DNA of 64,000 nt from Nocardia sienata NBRC 100364 (GCF_001613205.1 NZ_BDBX01000029.1:1-64000); one strand, 5' to 3'; positions 53,517 to 63,136 are shown, counted from the stretch's first letter. Made by a program: numbers and translations. The notes: generated from the letters alone by a model not told the origin.

Positions 53517-54686
53517 TCAGGCCCGGTCCGCGTCCGGGCCGTCCGATTCGGCGGACTCGTCCCCGGTGGGCATGGATTCGTCCGCGCCCTTCGCGGCTCG
53601 ATCTGCACTCTGCGGCGTCTCGTCTCCGCCCTTCGTCGTCTCGCCCGCGCCCGTTGCTGTCAGGTCCGTGTGCTCGGCGGGCTTGTCCACCTCCGCAGCG
53701 ATCCTGTTCGGTGCGTCCGCGGGCACGACAGTGGTGTGCGGAGCCTCGGGCGCCGGAGCCCGGGTCGGCGCGGTCGAGCTCCCGGCCGCTCGAGCGCCGG
53801 AACGGGCGGCGCTCAGCCGGCGGGCCAACCCGAGGACGGCGCCGACGATCGCACCGAGGAGGGCGAGGAAGACCAGCCACGGTAGCGCCTGGCCGATGAA
53901 GACCACCGCGCCCTTCAGCCAGTCGAACAGGGAGTTCCAGCCGTCCACGAGCCCGTCCCAGAAATTGGCGGGCCCGTCCTCGCCTGTCTTCTCGGCCGTG
54001 CTCTGGATATCGACGGTGAGAGTGGACAGCGAGATCTGATCGTCGAGGTAACGCCGCTGGCCGGTGAGGCTGTCCAGCTCGGCCTGCCGGTCGGCGAGCG
54101 CCTCCTCCGCGGCGATCAGATCGGCGGTGTTGGCCGCACGCGCCATGAGATCGCGCAACCGGTCCACCGAGGCCCGCAGTGCGGTGATCCGGGCGTCGAG
54201 ATCCTGCCACTGCAGCGTGACGTCGTCCCGATTGGTACTCACCTGGGTGATCTCGCCGAGATCGCTCAGGCCGTCGATGAACGCGTCGGTATCGGTGGCC
54301 GGAATGCGGACGACCAGATTCGCGTGTGGATCGTCGTCGGCGGTTCCGGGGTTCTCGGTGCGCTGGTCGACTCGCCCGTCCAGTTCGGCCACCCGGTCGA
54401 CCAGTGTCTGCGCGGCCGCGACGGGATCGTCGGCGGTGAGGTCGACCGTGCCGGTGACGACCTCTTTCCGATCGGCGGTTCGGTCGGCGGCATCCGGCGG
54501 GGCGGTAGGAGCCTGCTCCCGGTTCGGCGCCTTCTGCACCCGGATCCCCGGCGCGGTGGCGGGTGCGGGCGCACCGCCTTCGAAGGACATCGTCTGGTCC
54601 GCGGTGCTGGAATGGGAGTCGTCCCCGCAGCCGGTGAGCAGGACCGAGCCGCACACAACCAGAAACAACACCCCGAGCGTTCGCAT
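53517..54686 (-). CDS. DUF4349 lipoprotein
   Basis: A 389-residue secreted lipoprotein. Lipobox LTGC at residues 17-20 after a hydrophobic signal. The DUF4349 region (about 70-280) has LVVRIPATDTDAFIDGLSDLGEI, VTLQWQDLDARI, then a coiled coil (LRDLMARAANTADLIAAEEALADRQAELDSLTGQRRYL) and a strand LSTLTVDI. A transmembrane helix (FIGQALPWLVFLALLGAIVGAVLGLA) follows. The C-terminal ~90 residues are Ala/Glu/Thr/Pro-rich and disordered. Function unknown. Confidence 0.88.
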   Translation of the reverse strand: MRTLGVLFLVVCGSVLLTGCGDDSHSSTADQTMSFEGGAPAPATAPGIRVQKAPNREQAPTAPPDAADRTADRKEVVTGTVDLTADDPVAAAQTLVDRVAELDGRVDQRTENPGTADDDPHANLVVRIPATDTDAFIDGLSDLGEITQVSTNRDDVTLQWQDLDARITALRASVDRLRDLMARAANTADLIAAEEALADRQAELDSLTGQRRYLDDQISLSTLTVDIQSTAEKTGEDGPANFWDGLVDGWNSLFDWLKGAVVFIGQALPWLVFLALLGAIVGAVLGLARRLSAARSGARAAGSSTAPTRAPAPEAPHTTVVPADAPNRIAAEVDKPAEHTDLTATGAGETTKGGDETPQSADRAAKGADESMPTGDESAESDGPDADRA

Positions 54687-54805
54687 GCTGGCAGCGTAAT
54701 GGTCGATTTCGGGATCGGATACCGGAATCGGGAGATGCCGTCCGCGGTGTGCGGGGCCACCCCCGCCGCACGCCCAGAACTGCCGAATGATCTGGGCGAC
54801 TTCGG

Positions 54806-55147
54806 TTATGAGGATTCGCGGTCGCGGAGTCGGTCGCGTTCGGCGGTGAGAGCGGCGTTGGTTTCGCGGAGCGTGGTGTTGGCGTCTTCGAGTTCGAGGA
54901 TGCGTCCGATCGCGGTGAGTTGTATTCCTTGCCCGGCCAATTCGGTGATGCGCTGTAGGCGTCGCAGATCGTCGGGACTGTAGCGGCGGGTGCCGCCGGG
55001 GCTGCGCACCGGGGTGATCAGTCCGTACTGCTCGTAGAGCCGCAGTGTCTGTACTCCGACGCCGGCCAGTTCCGCGGCCACCGATATCGCGTACACGCCC
55101 TGCCCCGATCCGGGCAGGTAGCGGACGTGGCGGTTCGTACCCGTCAC
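54806..55147 (-). CDS. MerR/HspR-like heat-shock regulator
   Basis: A 113-residue repressor. GVYAISVAAELAGVGVQTLRLYEQYGLITPVRSPGGTRRYSPDDLRRLQRI is the MerR-type winged helix of HspR; it has a C-terminal coiled coil (TLRETNAALTAERDRLRDRE). HspR normally controls dnaK operons; here it is divergent from hsp20, so it probably regulates that gene and itself. GTG at 55147. Confidence 0.88.
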   Translation of the reverse strand: MTGTNRHVRYLPGSGQGVYAISVAAELAGVGVQTLRLYEQYGLITPVRSPGGTRRYSPDDLRRLQRITELAGQGIQLTAIGRILELEDANTTLRETNAALTAERDRLRDRESS

Positions 55148-55192
55148 CTCTTTCCACCATCCCCTCGGTCATATTTTCTTCGTAAGACACTT

Positions 55193-55213
55193 GCACTCCG
55201 GTTTCCCGAGTGC
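55193..55213. promoter_or_regulatory. Inverted repeat between the HspR-like and hsp20 genes
   Basis: GCACTC-N9-GAGTGC is a perfect inverted repeat in the 135-150-base divergent promoter. It is similar in layout but not in sequence to HAIR elements (CTTGAGT-N7-ACTCAAG). A TTGACA element at 55233-55238 could be the -35 of hsp20, and TGTC-N4-GACA (55227-55238) is a second small palindrome. Confidence 0.45.
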
Positions 55214-55291
55214 TACATATTACTTGTGTCGGTTGACATAGATTATCTGGTTTCTCTTCGAGAATGAAGGAGTGAACTGGAGGTGGCGACC

Positions 55292-55714
55292 ATGTTGATG
55301 CGCACCGATCCCTTCCGCGATCTGGACCGGCTGACCCAGCAGGTCTTCGGCACGCCCGCGCGCCCGGCGGCAATGCCGATGGATGCCTGGCGCGAGGGCG
55401 ACGACTTCTTGGTCGAGCTCGACCTGCCCGGTATCGACCCGGACTCGCTGGATCTGGATGTGGAACGCAATGTGGTGACCGTGCGGGCATCGCGGCCGGA
55501 ACTGGATCCGGGCCGGTCGATGCTCGCCGCCGAGCGCACCCGCGGTGTGTTCAGCCGTCAGCTGTTCCTGGGCGAGAACCTCGATACGAACGCGATCCGC
55601 GCCGACTACCGCGACGGTGTGCTGCGGTTGGTGATCCCGGTTTCGGAGCAGGCCAAGCCCCGCAAGATCGAGATCGCGCGCCACGACCACGAGCGGCAGG
55701 CGCTGACCGCCTGA
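55292..55714 (+). CDS. Hsp20 family small heat-shock protein
   Basis: A 140-residue alpha-crystallin-type chaperone. [38 protein letters not shown] starts the alpha-crystallin domain and [17 protein letters not shown]...GVLRLVIP ends it. It closely resembles Streptomyces Hsp18 ([18 protein letters not shown]). The ATG at 55292 is preferred over the GTG at 55283 because GGAGG lies nine bases upstream. It binds unfolded proteins under heat stress. Confidence 0.94.
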   Translation: MLMRTDPFRDLDRLTQQVFGTPARPAAMPMDAWREGDDFLVELDLPGIDPDSLDLDVERNVVTVRASRPELDPGRSMLAAERTRGVFSRQLFLGENLDTNAIRADYRDGVLRLVIPVSEQAKPRKIEIARHDHERQALTA

Positions 55715-55749
55715 CCGCCGGAGTCGGCGCCGAGACCAGGAGGCCGACG

Positions 55750-56013
55750 ATGCACACACCGACCGGCACCGGCGAAAACAGGTGGTCGAGCGTGGAGGCC
55801 CGGTTACTCGAACTCGACCCTGATCTCGAGGAGCTGTTCGCCGAGGTCGAGGAGGCACTACGGGTGGCCCGAGTGCGCTGGGCGCAGCGACTGCACACGG
55901 CCCGCGACCCGCGGCCGCGGCGCCCGGCCCCTCGGCAACCCGCTCCCCGGTGCCGCGGACGTCGCCCGGCCCCGGGCCGGACCTGCCAGCGCGGCCCGCC
56001 CGGGTACCGCTGA
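55750..56013 (+). CDS. Small basic protein downstream of hsp20
   Basis: An 87-residue protein after a clear AGGAGG. The first 45 residues are helical (ARLLELDPDLEELFAEVEEALRVARVRWAQRL); the tail is Arg/Pro-rich. No family recognised; probably co-transcribed with hsp20, 35 bases downstream. Confidence 0.55.
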   Translation: MHTPTGTGENRWSSVEARLLELDPDLEELFAEVEEALRVARVRWAQRLHTARDPRPRRPAPRQPAPRCRGRRPAPGRTCQRGPPGYR

Positions 56014-56319
56014 TTCCCCGGCACCCGAACAACCAGGAAAGCGAGGTGATGCCCGTTCCTACACACTCGACACCGGGTTTGCGCCGGGCGGCAGAACGCG
56101 CCGAACCCAAAGGCCTGCATTGAAACTCAGCGACGGGTCCGCACGCAGCGGGCCGCGTGCACAGCCACCGGATGTGGCACCGCAGGCCGACCCGTTTCCG
56201 CCCCCGGCGCCGGCCTCGGTTATCGATCTCCAATTCCATTCAGCGACGGGTGGGCCCGGTCAGCGCGGTTCTTCCGGGCCCACCCGGACTTCCCCAAGGT
56301 TTTCCAGAGGCGACGCCGG
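56014..56319. other. Gap between the hsp20 unit and dnaE2
   Basis: About 306 bases between convergent genes. I see no gene; short readings have no ribosome site. No strong terminator hairpin was noticed. Confidence 0.35.
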
Positions 56320-59300
56320 CTACCTGAAGTCCCGGGAGCGTGAGGCTATGCGCATATCGAGGCGGCTCAGATGTTCGGCGTAGATGCTCACCGCGCCTTC
56401 CGCATTCTGTATCCGGCCGCGGATCAGCAGGGCCGGGGAACTCTGCGCGGTGCGGCGGTACCGAGTCCACAGCCCGGCCGAGCACACCACGTTCACCATG
56501 CCGGTTTCGTCTTCCAAATTCAGGAAGGTGACCCCGCCGGCGGTGGCGGGACGCTGCCGGTGGGTCACCGCGCCGCCGACCAGTACCCGGGTGCCGTCGG
56601 GCACCGAGAGCAGGTCGGCCGCCGGGATCACCCCGAGCGCGTCGAGGCGGGGGCGCAGGAACTGGGTGGGGTAGCTGCCGGGGGAGACTCCGGTCGCCCA
56701 GACATCGGCGGCGGCGTGTTCGAGATCGCTCATCCCGGGCAGGGTGGGGGTGGTGGTGGAGGCACCGGTCCCGGGCAGGCGGTCGGACCGCTCTCCGGCC
56801 GCCGCACCGGCCGCCCACAGCGCTTCGCGCCGGGAATATCCCAGGCTCCCGAGCGCACCGGCGGTGGCCAGGGATTCCGCCTGCGGCACGGTCATCTCCA
56901 CGCGCCCGGTGAGATCGAGGAACGACGTGTAGGGCCCCCCTTCGACCCGGGCGGCCACGATCTTTTCCGCGAGGTCCGTGCCGATGGCGCGCACAGCCGC
57001 CAGGCCCAGCCGCACCTCGGCCCCGCGCCGTTCCAGGGTGGCCTCGGCCTCGCTGGCATTGATATCCGGACCGTGCACGACGACCCCGTGCCGGCGGGCG
57101 TCGGCGACCAGGGACTGCGGCGAATAGAAACCCATCGGCTGGGCGCGTAGCAGGCCGGCACAGAAGGCCGCCGGATAGTGCAGTTTGAACCAGGCGGAAT
57201 AGAAGACCAGCGCGGCGAAACTCTGCGAATGACTTTCCGGAAAACCGAAATTCGCGAAGGCACGGAGTTTCTCGTAGATGCGGTCGGCGAGGTCACCGGT
57301 GATGCCGTGCAGATCCCGCATGCCCTGGTACAGCCTGCCCCGCAGGCGCTCCATTTTCTCCGGGGACCGTTTCGATCCCATGGCACGCCGCAGCTGATCG
57401 GCTTCGGCGGCGGTGAACCCCGCGACATCCACGGCCATCTGCATGAGTTGTTCCTGGAACAGCGGCACCCCGAGGGTGCGCTCGAGTGAATTGCGCAGGG
57501 CAACGTGCTCGAAGGTGACCTTTTCCAGTCCGTTCTTCCGGCGGATGTACGGATGCACCGAACCGCCCTGGATCGGGCCGGGCCGGATCAGCGCCACCTC
57601 GACCACCAGATCGAAGAACTGTCGCGGTTTCAATCGCGGCAGGGTCGCCATCTGGGCCCGGGATTCCACCTGGAACACACCCACCGAATCGGCTCGGGAC
57701 AGCATTTCGTACACCCCGGGTTCGGCGAGGTCCAGGGTGTGCAGTTCGACCGTGACGCCGATGTGCTCGCGCACCAGGTCGATCATGTAGTGCAGGGCGG
57801 AGAGCATGCCCAGGCCCAGCAGATCGAATTTCACCAGACCCGCCGCGGCGCAGTCGTCCTTGTCCCACTGCAGCACGCTGCGGTCGGCCATGCGCGCCCA
57901 TTCCACCGGGCATACGTCGGCGATGGGCCGGTCGCAGATCACCATGCCGCCGGAGTGGATGCCCAGATGCCGCGGCAGCCCTTCGATATCGGCGGCCAGC
58001 GCCAGTACGGGTTCGGGGATATCGGTCCCGGTTTCCGATCCGACACCCGTCCACCGGCTCACCTGCTTACTCCAGGCATCCTGCTGGCCGGGGGCGAAAC
58101 CGAGTGCGCGGGCCGCGTCGCGGACCGCGGACTTCCCGCGGTAGGTGATCACATTCGCCACCTGCGCCGCGTTCTCCCGGCCGTACCGGCGGTAAACGTA
58201 TTGAATGGCTTCCTCGCGACGGTCGGATTCGATATCGATATCGATATCGGGGGGTCCGTCGCGTTCCGGGGAGAGGAACCGCTCGAACAGCAATTTGTTC
58301 GCGACGGGGTCGACATTGGTGATCCCGATGGCGTAGCAGACCGCGGAATTGGCGGCCGAGCCCCGGCCCTGGCACAGAATGTCGTGTTCGTGGCAGAAAC
58401 GCACGATATCGTGCACCACCAGGAAATAGCCCGGGAAGCCGAGCCTGGCGACGACCGCGAGTTCGTGTTCGAGCTGCCGGTAGGCGGCCGGATTCGCGGC
58501 GGGCGGGCCGTAGCGGGCGGCGGCGCCGCGCCGGGTGAGTTCGCGCAGCCAGGAGTTCTCGTCGTGGCCCGCGGGCACATCGAAGGGCGGTAGTTTGGGC
58601 GCGATCAGCCGTAGATCGAACGCGCATTCGCGGGCCAGTTCCACCGAATTCGGTACAGCCGATGGGAATTCGGCGAACAACCGGGCCATCTCCGCGCCCG
58701 ACCGCAGATAACCGGCCCCGGTGGGGGCGAGCCAGCCGGCGAGATCGTCGAGGCTGCGCCGAGCCCGGATGGCGGCCAGGGCCGCGGCGCGGCGACTGCG
58801 ATCCGGGGTCGCGAAATGTGCCGCGGTGGTCGCGATCACCGGCACACCGACCCGCCCGGCGAGCTCGGCCAGCGCGGTATTGCCTTCGTCGTCGGTGGGC
58901 AGGCCGTGCCGGGTGAGTTCCACGGTCACCCGGTCGGGGCCGAACCGTTCACACAGTTCCCGCAGCGCCGCCTCGGCGCGCAACGGCCGGCCACCCACGT
59001 GCAGATCCTGTGCCAGCGCCCGCCGCACCTTGCCTTTGCGGCAACCGGTGAGGATCTGCCAGTGGCCGCCGGCCGCCTCGGTGAGGGCATCGAGGTCGTA
59101 GCGCAGTATCCCTTTCTCCCCGGCCGCCATATGCGCGGCCGCGAGCTGCCGGGACAACCGGCGATAGCCCTCCTGTCCACGGGCCAGGACCAGCAGATGT
59201 TCGCCGTCCGGATCGGGTTCGCCGGTGCGTGGTGCCGAATCGGTGTGCCGGGCACCCGAGTCCACGAGGGTGAGTTCGGCCCCGTACACCGCCGCGATCC

Positions 59301-59634
59301 CGTGCTCGGCGGCGGCTTCGGCGAACCGGACCACTCCGTAGTAGCCGTTGTGGTCGGTGAGCGCGAGCGCCGAGAGCCCCAACCGCGCCGCTTCGGCGAC
59401 CATCTCCTCCGGTTGCGAGGCACCGTCCAGGAAACTGAATGCCGAATGCGCGTGCAGTTCCGCGTACGGCACGACCGGACCGGGCGGGTCCGCCGGTTCG
59501 GGCAGGTACGCCCCGCGACTGTTGCTCCAGGCCGGGGCGTCACCGCCGTCGCCGGGGTACTGTCCGGGCTTCGGCCGGCCGGACAGTACCCGCTCCATCT
59601 CGGCCCAGCTCGGCGGGCCGTTGCTCCATCCCAT
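56320..59634 (-). CDS. dnaE2: Error-prone DNA polymerase III alpha-like subunit
   Basis: A 1104-residue C-family polymerase used for damage-induced mutagenesis. The N-terminal PHP domain begins YAELHAHSAFSFLDGASQPEEM; the catalytic aspartates are in GPPDIDIDIESDRREEAIQYVYRRYGRE; the finger region includes RPGPIQGGSVHPYIRR; and the OB-fold region is near the C-terminus. Length and lack of DnaE1-like C-terminal tail support DnaE2. It starts six bases after the stop of the preceding same-strand gene, and the operon is preceded by an SOS-box-like site. ImuA'/ImuB partners are not in the window. Confidence 0.95.
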   Translation of the reverse strand: MGWSNGPPSWAEMERVLSGRPKPGQYPGDGGDAPAWSNSRGAYLPEPADPPGPVVPYAELHAHSAFSFLDGASQPEEMVAEAARLGLSALALTDHNGYYGVVRFAEAAAEHGIAAVYGAELTLVDSGARHTDSAPRTGEPDPDGEHLLVLARGQEGYRRLSRQLAAAHMAAGEKGILRYDLDALTEAAGGHWQILTGCRKGKVRRALAQDLHVGGRPLRAEAALRELCERFGPDRVTVELTRHGLPTDDEGNTALAELAGRVGVPVIATTAAHFATPDRSRRAAALAAIRARRSLDDLAGWLAPTGAGYLRSGAEMARLFAEFPSAVPNSVELARECAFDLRLIAPKLPPFDVPAGHDENSWLRELTRRGAAARYGPPAANPAAYRQLEHELAVVARLGFPGYFLVVHDIVRFCHEHDILCQGRGSAANSAVCYAIGITNVDPVANKLLFERFLSPERDGPPDIDIDIESDRREEAIQYVYRRYGRENAAQVANVITYRGKSAVRDAARALGFAPGQQDAWSKQVSRWTGVGSETGTDIPEPVLALAADIEGLPRHLGIHSGGMVICDRPIADVCPVEWARMADRSVLQWDKDDCAAAGLVKFDLLGLGMLSALHYMIDLVREHIGVTVELHTLDLAEPGVYEMLSRADSVGVFQVESRAQMATLPRLKPRQFFDLVVEVALIRPGPIQGGSVHPYIRRKNGLEKVTFEHVALRNSLERTLGVPLFQEQLMQMAVDVAGFTAAEADQLRRAMGSKRSPEKMERLRGRLYQGMRDLHGITGDLADRIYEKLRAFANFGFPESHSQSFAALVFYSAWFKLHYPAAFCAGLLRAQPMGFYSPQSLVADARRHGVVVHGPDINASEAEATLERRGAEVRLGLAAVRAIGTDLAEKIVAARVEGGPYTSFLDLTGRVEMTVPQAESLATAGALGSLGYSRREALWAAGAAAGERSDRLPGTGASTTTPTLPGMSDLEHAAADVWATGVSPGSYPTQFLRPRLDALGVIPAADLLSVPDGTRVLVGGAVTHRQRPATAGGVTFLNLEDETGMVNVVCSAGLWTRYRRTAQSSPALLIRGRIQNAEGAVSIYAEHLSRLDMRIASRSRDFR

Positions 59635-59640
59635 ACCGTG

Positions 59641-60093
59641 TCAGCAGGCCACCCGTTCGGTGGACTGCGCCTCCAGCAGTGTCGCCACATGATCCACTCC
59701 GGCCCGGATCACCCGGCCGTAGGCATCGTCGGCGAGTACGTTCGCATGCCCGCGCGCCAGCGCCAGCTGCATCCGGGCCTCATCGAAATCGCCGACGAGC
59801 CGGTGGCTGTCGGCCAGGCTCAGATACAGCGACGGAAGAAATCCCAGGAGTCCTTCGCCCAGCGGCACGCCGGGCACGAAGGCCGAGTCGAGCGCCCGCG
59901 TGTCCCAGAACAACGCGCCCTCGGGAGTGTCCTGAACATCCGCCAGATGGTGGGCCACCACGCTCCGGTACAGCGGCTCTCCGGCCGGCCCGAGCTGGTC
60001 CCACAGTAATTGCAGCGCTTGGCGCGCCGCCTCCCGATTCGCACCGCCGAGCCGCACCGCGGCATAGATATCCGCCATCCGATCGTCCGTCAT
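59641..60093 (-). CDS. Helical (TPR-like) unknown protein in the dnaE2 operon
   Basis: A 150-residue protein built of helices: ADIYAAVRLGGANREAARQALQLLWDQLG, PLYRSVVAHHLADVQ, and FLPSLYLSLADSHRLVGDFDEARMQLALARGHANVL, which looks like one or two tetratricopeptide-like units. No catalytic motif. The gene precedes dnaE2 by six bases and is first after the SOS box, so it may be damage-inducible. ATG at 60093. Confidence 0.75.
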   Translation of the reverse strand: MTDDRMADIYAAVRLGGANREAARQALQLLWDQLGPAGEPLYRSVVAHHLADVQDTPEGALFWDTRALDSAFVPGVPLGEGLLGFLPSLYLSLADSHRLVGDFDEARMQLALARGHANVLADDAYGRVIRAGVDHVATLLEAQSTERVAC

Positions 60094-60135
60094 GAGTTGA
60101 GTATCGCACATATGTTCGAATCTCGAGAGGTTAAT

Positions 60136-60151
60136 TCGAACCTGTTTTCGA
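60136..60151. promoter_or_regulatory. LexA (SOS) box upstream of the dnaE2 operon
   Basis: TCGAACCTGTTTTCGA matches the mycobacterial/actinobacterial SOS box TCGAAC-N4-GTTCGA at 11 of 12 fixed positions. It lies 43 bases upstream of the first operon gene. A partial second site, TTCGAA, occurs at 60115-60120. Confidence 0.7.
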
Positions 60152-60226
60152 ACGCCGAACCGACCCTGGCGGACTTTCTTACTTTGGAGTAAGTTCGGCC
60201 GGGAAGACCGCGCAAAGGGGCTGTTC

Positions 60227-61246
60227 ATGAGCGATTCCGGGGCCGGCAAGGCCGAACACGAGCTCGCCGGACGGCATGTCCTCATCACCGGCGCCTCATC
60301 GGGTATCGGACGGGCCGCGGCGCTGGCCGTCGCGGAGAAGGGCGCCGTGGTGTTCCTGCTCGCCCGCCGCGAAGGCGAACTCGCCACCGTGGTGGCCGAG
60401 ATCCGGGCCGCGGGCGGCCGGGCCTACGGCTACCCCTGCGATATCACCGACCCGGCCTCGGTGGAAGCGACCCTGGACAAGCTGTTCGGCGAGCACGACC
60501 GGGTGGACATGCTGGTGAACAATGCCGGCCGTTCCATCCGCCGGGCCATCCACCGCTCCACCGACCGGCTGCACGATTACGAACGCACCATGGCGGTCAA
60601 CTACTTCGGCGCGCTGCGGCTCACCCTGGCCCTGCTACCGCAGATGCGCGAGCGCAAATTCGGCCATATCGTCAACATCAGCAGCGCGGGCGTACAGGTG
60701 GCCACCCCGCGATACTCCGCCTATCTGGCGAGCAAGGCCGCACTGGACAAGTTCGCCGAGGTCGCGGCGGTGGAAACCCTGGCCGATGGGGTCACCTTCA
60801 CCACCATCCACCTGCCCTTGGTGCGGACCCCCATGATCGCCCCCTCCGGTGATCAGGGAGGCCGCGCCGAATCGCCGGAATGGGCGGCCGCGACGATCGT
60901 GCGCGCACTCACCCAGCGGCCCCGGCGTATCGACGTGCCGATCGGCACCCTCGGCGAGTACGGTGCGATGTTCGCTCCGCGTCTGCGAGACCTCGTCCTG
61001 CACCGCTACTACCGGATGATCCCGGACTCCCCCGCCGCCCGGGGCGAACAACCCGGACCCGGCACGGTCACCGCACGCGACTCCCAGGCGGACGCACCCG
61101 TCGGCCACCGCATCGGCGGTGAGCACCCCGCGCCACGGTTACGCTGGCGCCGCACCCCGCTGCCCCGGGCGGGAGCGCGGGTGGCGCGCGGTACCGGGAC
61201 CGCGCTGCGGCGTGCGGCCCGCTGGGTGCCGGGCACCCACTGGTGA
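60227..61246 (+). CDS. SDR-family oxidoreductase
   Basis: A 339-residue classical short-chain dehydrogenase. TGASSGIG (about 21-28) binds NADP(H), NNAG is near 97, the catalytic Ser is in NISSAG and YSAYLASKAA provides Tyr and Lys. The ~80-residue C-terminal tail after PDSPAARGEQ is Arg/Pro-rich and unusual for SDR. Substrate unknown. ATG at 60227. A TetR regulator follows. Confidence 0.92.
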   Translation: MSDSGAGKAEHELAGRHVLITGASSGIGRAAALAVAEKGAVVFLLARREGELATVVAEIRAAGGRAYGYPCDITDPASVEATLDKLFGEHDRVDMLVNNAGRSIRRAIHRSTDRLHDYERTMAVNYFGALRLTLALLPQMRERKFGHIVNISSAGVQVATPRYSAYLASKAALDKFAEVAAVETLADGVTFTTIHLPLVRTPMIAPSGDQGGRAESPEWAAATIVRALTQRPRRIDVPIGTLGEYGAMFAPRLRDLVLHRYYRMIPDSPAARGEQPGPGTVTARDSQADAPVGHRIGGEHPAPRLRWRRTPLPRAGARVARGTGTALRRAARWVPGTHW

Positions 61247-61285
61247 GCAGGCCCGCCCCGCCGTGTGTGGAAAGGAACTCCGATC

Positions 61286-61846
61286 GTGACCGATGAGGAC
61301 CACGCCGTGTTCGACGCCGTCCTCGACCTGGTGACCTCGCGCGGGATTCCCGAGACAACGCTGCGCCGGGTGGCCGACCGCTCCGGCGTGGACGGCAAGA
61401 CGCTTCGCCGGCAATACGGTAGCCAGTTCGGCCTCTTCATGACCGCCGCCAAGACACTCGAATACGATCGCGACCGCCGGCTCGCAGCGGTCGGCAGCGA
61501 ACCCCGCAGCGACTCGGTGGCCGACCGGCGGGCCTACCTCGAGGCGGTCACGCGCGCGCTGCTACCCGACCCCACCGACCGACGGCTGCTACTGCGCACC
61601 GAGATCGTCGCAAGCGCCCGGCTGGTGCACGGGATGGATGTCGAAACCACAAGGATGGGCCGCTCCGACCGTGCCATCGCCGCCGCCGCGCTCACCCGGG
61701 CCGGGGTGGCCGATGTCGAGCTCGAAACAGAACGGCTGCTCGCCCTGATCAGCGGCCTCTCCTTCGAACTCGCGTATCCGCACGGCGCGGGCGAGGGTAG
61801 CGCCGATCGCGTGGTACGCCACCACATCGCCTCCCTCGTCCACTGA
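61286..61846 (+). CDS. TetR family regulator
   Basis: A 186-residue regulator. The DNA-binding domain is ILDLVTSRGIPETTLRRVADRSGVDGKTLRRQYGSQFGLF-like (residues about 8-50), with RRVADRSGVDGKTLRRQYGS as the helix-turn-helix. The rest is an unassigned ligand domain. The GTG at 61286 is nine bases after AGGA; 39 bases after the SDR gene. Confidence 0.85.
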   Translation: MTDEDHAVFDAVLDLVTSRGIPETTLRRVADRSGVDGKTLRRQYGSQFGLFMTAAKTLEYDRDRRLAAVGSEPRSDSVADRRAYLEAVTRALLPDPTDRRLLLRTEIVASARLVHGMDVETTRMGRSDRAIAAAALTRAGVADVELETERLLALISGLSFELAYPHGAGEGSADRVVRHHIASLVH

Positions 61847-61861
61847 CCGCGGCGGCGGGGT

Positions 61862-63136
61862 CTAGAGCTCGAAGATCCGCTCCGCGGGCGCCAGTGGCCG
61901 GAACGCCTCCGAGATCTGCGCCACCAGCTGCCAAGGACGTTCGCCGTCCACCGAGGATTTACCGTTGGTCAGGATCGCCCCGCTCAACCCGCGTTCCGGA
62001 TCGGCCCAGCCGTACTGCGTGGTGAACCCGCTGCGGCCGAAATGCGCGGTCGTATCGTGCCCGAATTTCGAACGGTGCCCGCCCAATTCGTAGCCGGCCC
62101 GGCTCACCCGGCCCGCCACCCCGGGGACCCGGGGCGCGGGACGTACCGCGTCGCGCACTGTTTCGGCCCGCATGATCCGGACACCGTCGAGTTCGCCTCC
62201 GCGCGCGAGGATCTCGTAGAACCTGGACAGTTCGGCGGCGGTCGTGACCAGATTCCCCGACGGCAGTTCGGCCGTGAGGAAGGAGCGATTCGATTCCCGG
62301 TTCACCGCGTCCGAGGCAAACCCACCGCCCAGCGCGCGTCCGGCGATGAAGGACGCGAACTTCGACGGCGGGGGGCCGGTTTTCACGCTCGGCACCACCG
62401 CGTCCACGTCCTCCGGCCGGACGCCCAGATTCGTCCACCGGAAGCCCAGCGGTTCCAGCACCTGTTCGGCGAGATGATCCTTGAGCCGCTTACCGGTGAC
62501 GCGCTGCACCAGCAGCCGCTGGATGAGCCCGCTGGTCAGGGCGTGGTAGACGCGGAAACGCCCGGCCGGGTAACTCGGCTTCAGATCGATCAGACCGCGC
62601 AGGCACAGTTCCTCGTCGAATACCATTTCGTGCCCGCGGTAGGGGCGCGTCACGAACGGGACGCCGGCGGTATGGGTGAGTACGTGCCCGATGGTGATCG
62701 CCGCCTTGCCGTTGGCGGCGAACTCGGGAATGTAGTGGCTGACCGGATCGTCGAACGCGAAGGCGCCCTGCTCGATGAGCATGAACATCACCGCGGCGGA
62801 AACACCTTTCGCGGTGGAGAATCCGCAGAACGGCGACTCCGTGGTCACCGGGACGCGCTCGGTATCCGCGGCGTCGCCGGGCGCGTTGCCCCGGCTGTGG
62901 CCGATCGCCCGGTTGAGCACGACCCGCCCGTTGCGGCGCAGGCAGACCTGGATCGCCGGGGTGGCACCCAACCGGTACCAGGCCCGCACCGAGTCCCAGA
63001 TCGCTTCGATTTCCGCCGGGCTCGGCCCGCCGGGGCCGGCATCCTCCTCCGGGCCGACAGCGGTGATGTCGTCCAGTTCGGCGGCGACCGGGACCAGGAG
63101 CGCGGTATCTGCCTTCACACGCCCCAGGGTAACCAT
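61862..63136 (-). CDS. Serine beta-lactamase-like esterase/hydrolase
   Basis: A 424-residue class C beta-lactamase/esterase (LipE-type). SxxK is STAK at 107-110, and a Tyr-containing YHALTSG is the second motif. The third motif is less clear (GRSGFTTQYGW). No signal peptide, so cytoplasmic or cell-bound esterase is more likely than a beta-lactamase. GTG/ATG choice: ATG at 63136. Confidence 0.88.
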   Translation of the reverse strand: MVTLGRVKADTALLVPVAAELDDITAVGPEEDAGPGGPSPAEIEAIWDSVRAWYRLGATPAIQVCLRRNGRVVLNRAIGHSRGNAPGDAADTERVPVTTESPFCGFSTAKGVSAAVMFMLIEQGAFAFDDPVSHYIPEFAANGKAAITIGHVLTHTAGVPFVTRPYRGHEMVFDEELCLRGLIDLKPSYPAGRFRVYHALTSGLIQRLLVQRVTGKRLKDHLAEQVLEPLGFRWTNLGVRPEDVDAVVPSVKTGPPPSKFASFIAGRALGGGFASDAVNRESNRSFLTAELPSGNLVTTAAELSRFYEILARGGELDGVRIMRAETVRDAVRPAPRVPGVAGRVSRAGYELGGHRSKFGHDTTAHFGRSGFTTQYGWADPERGLSGAILTNGKSSVDGERPWQLVAQISEAFRPLAPAERIFEL

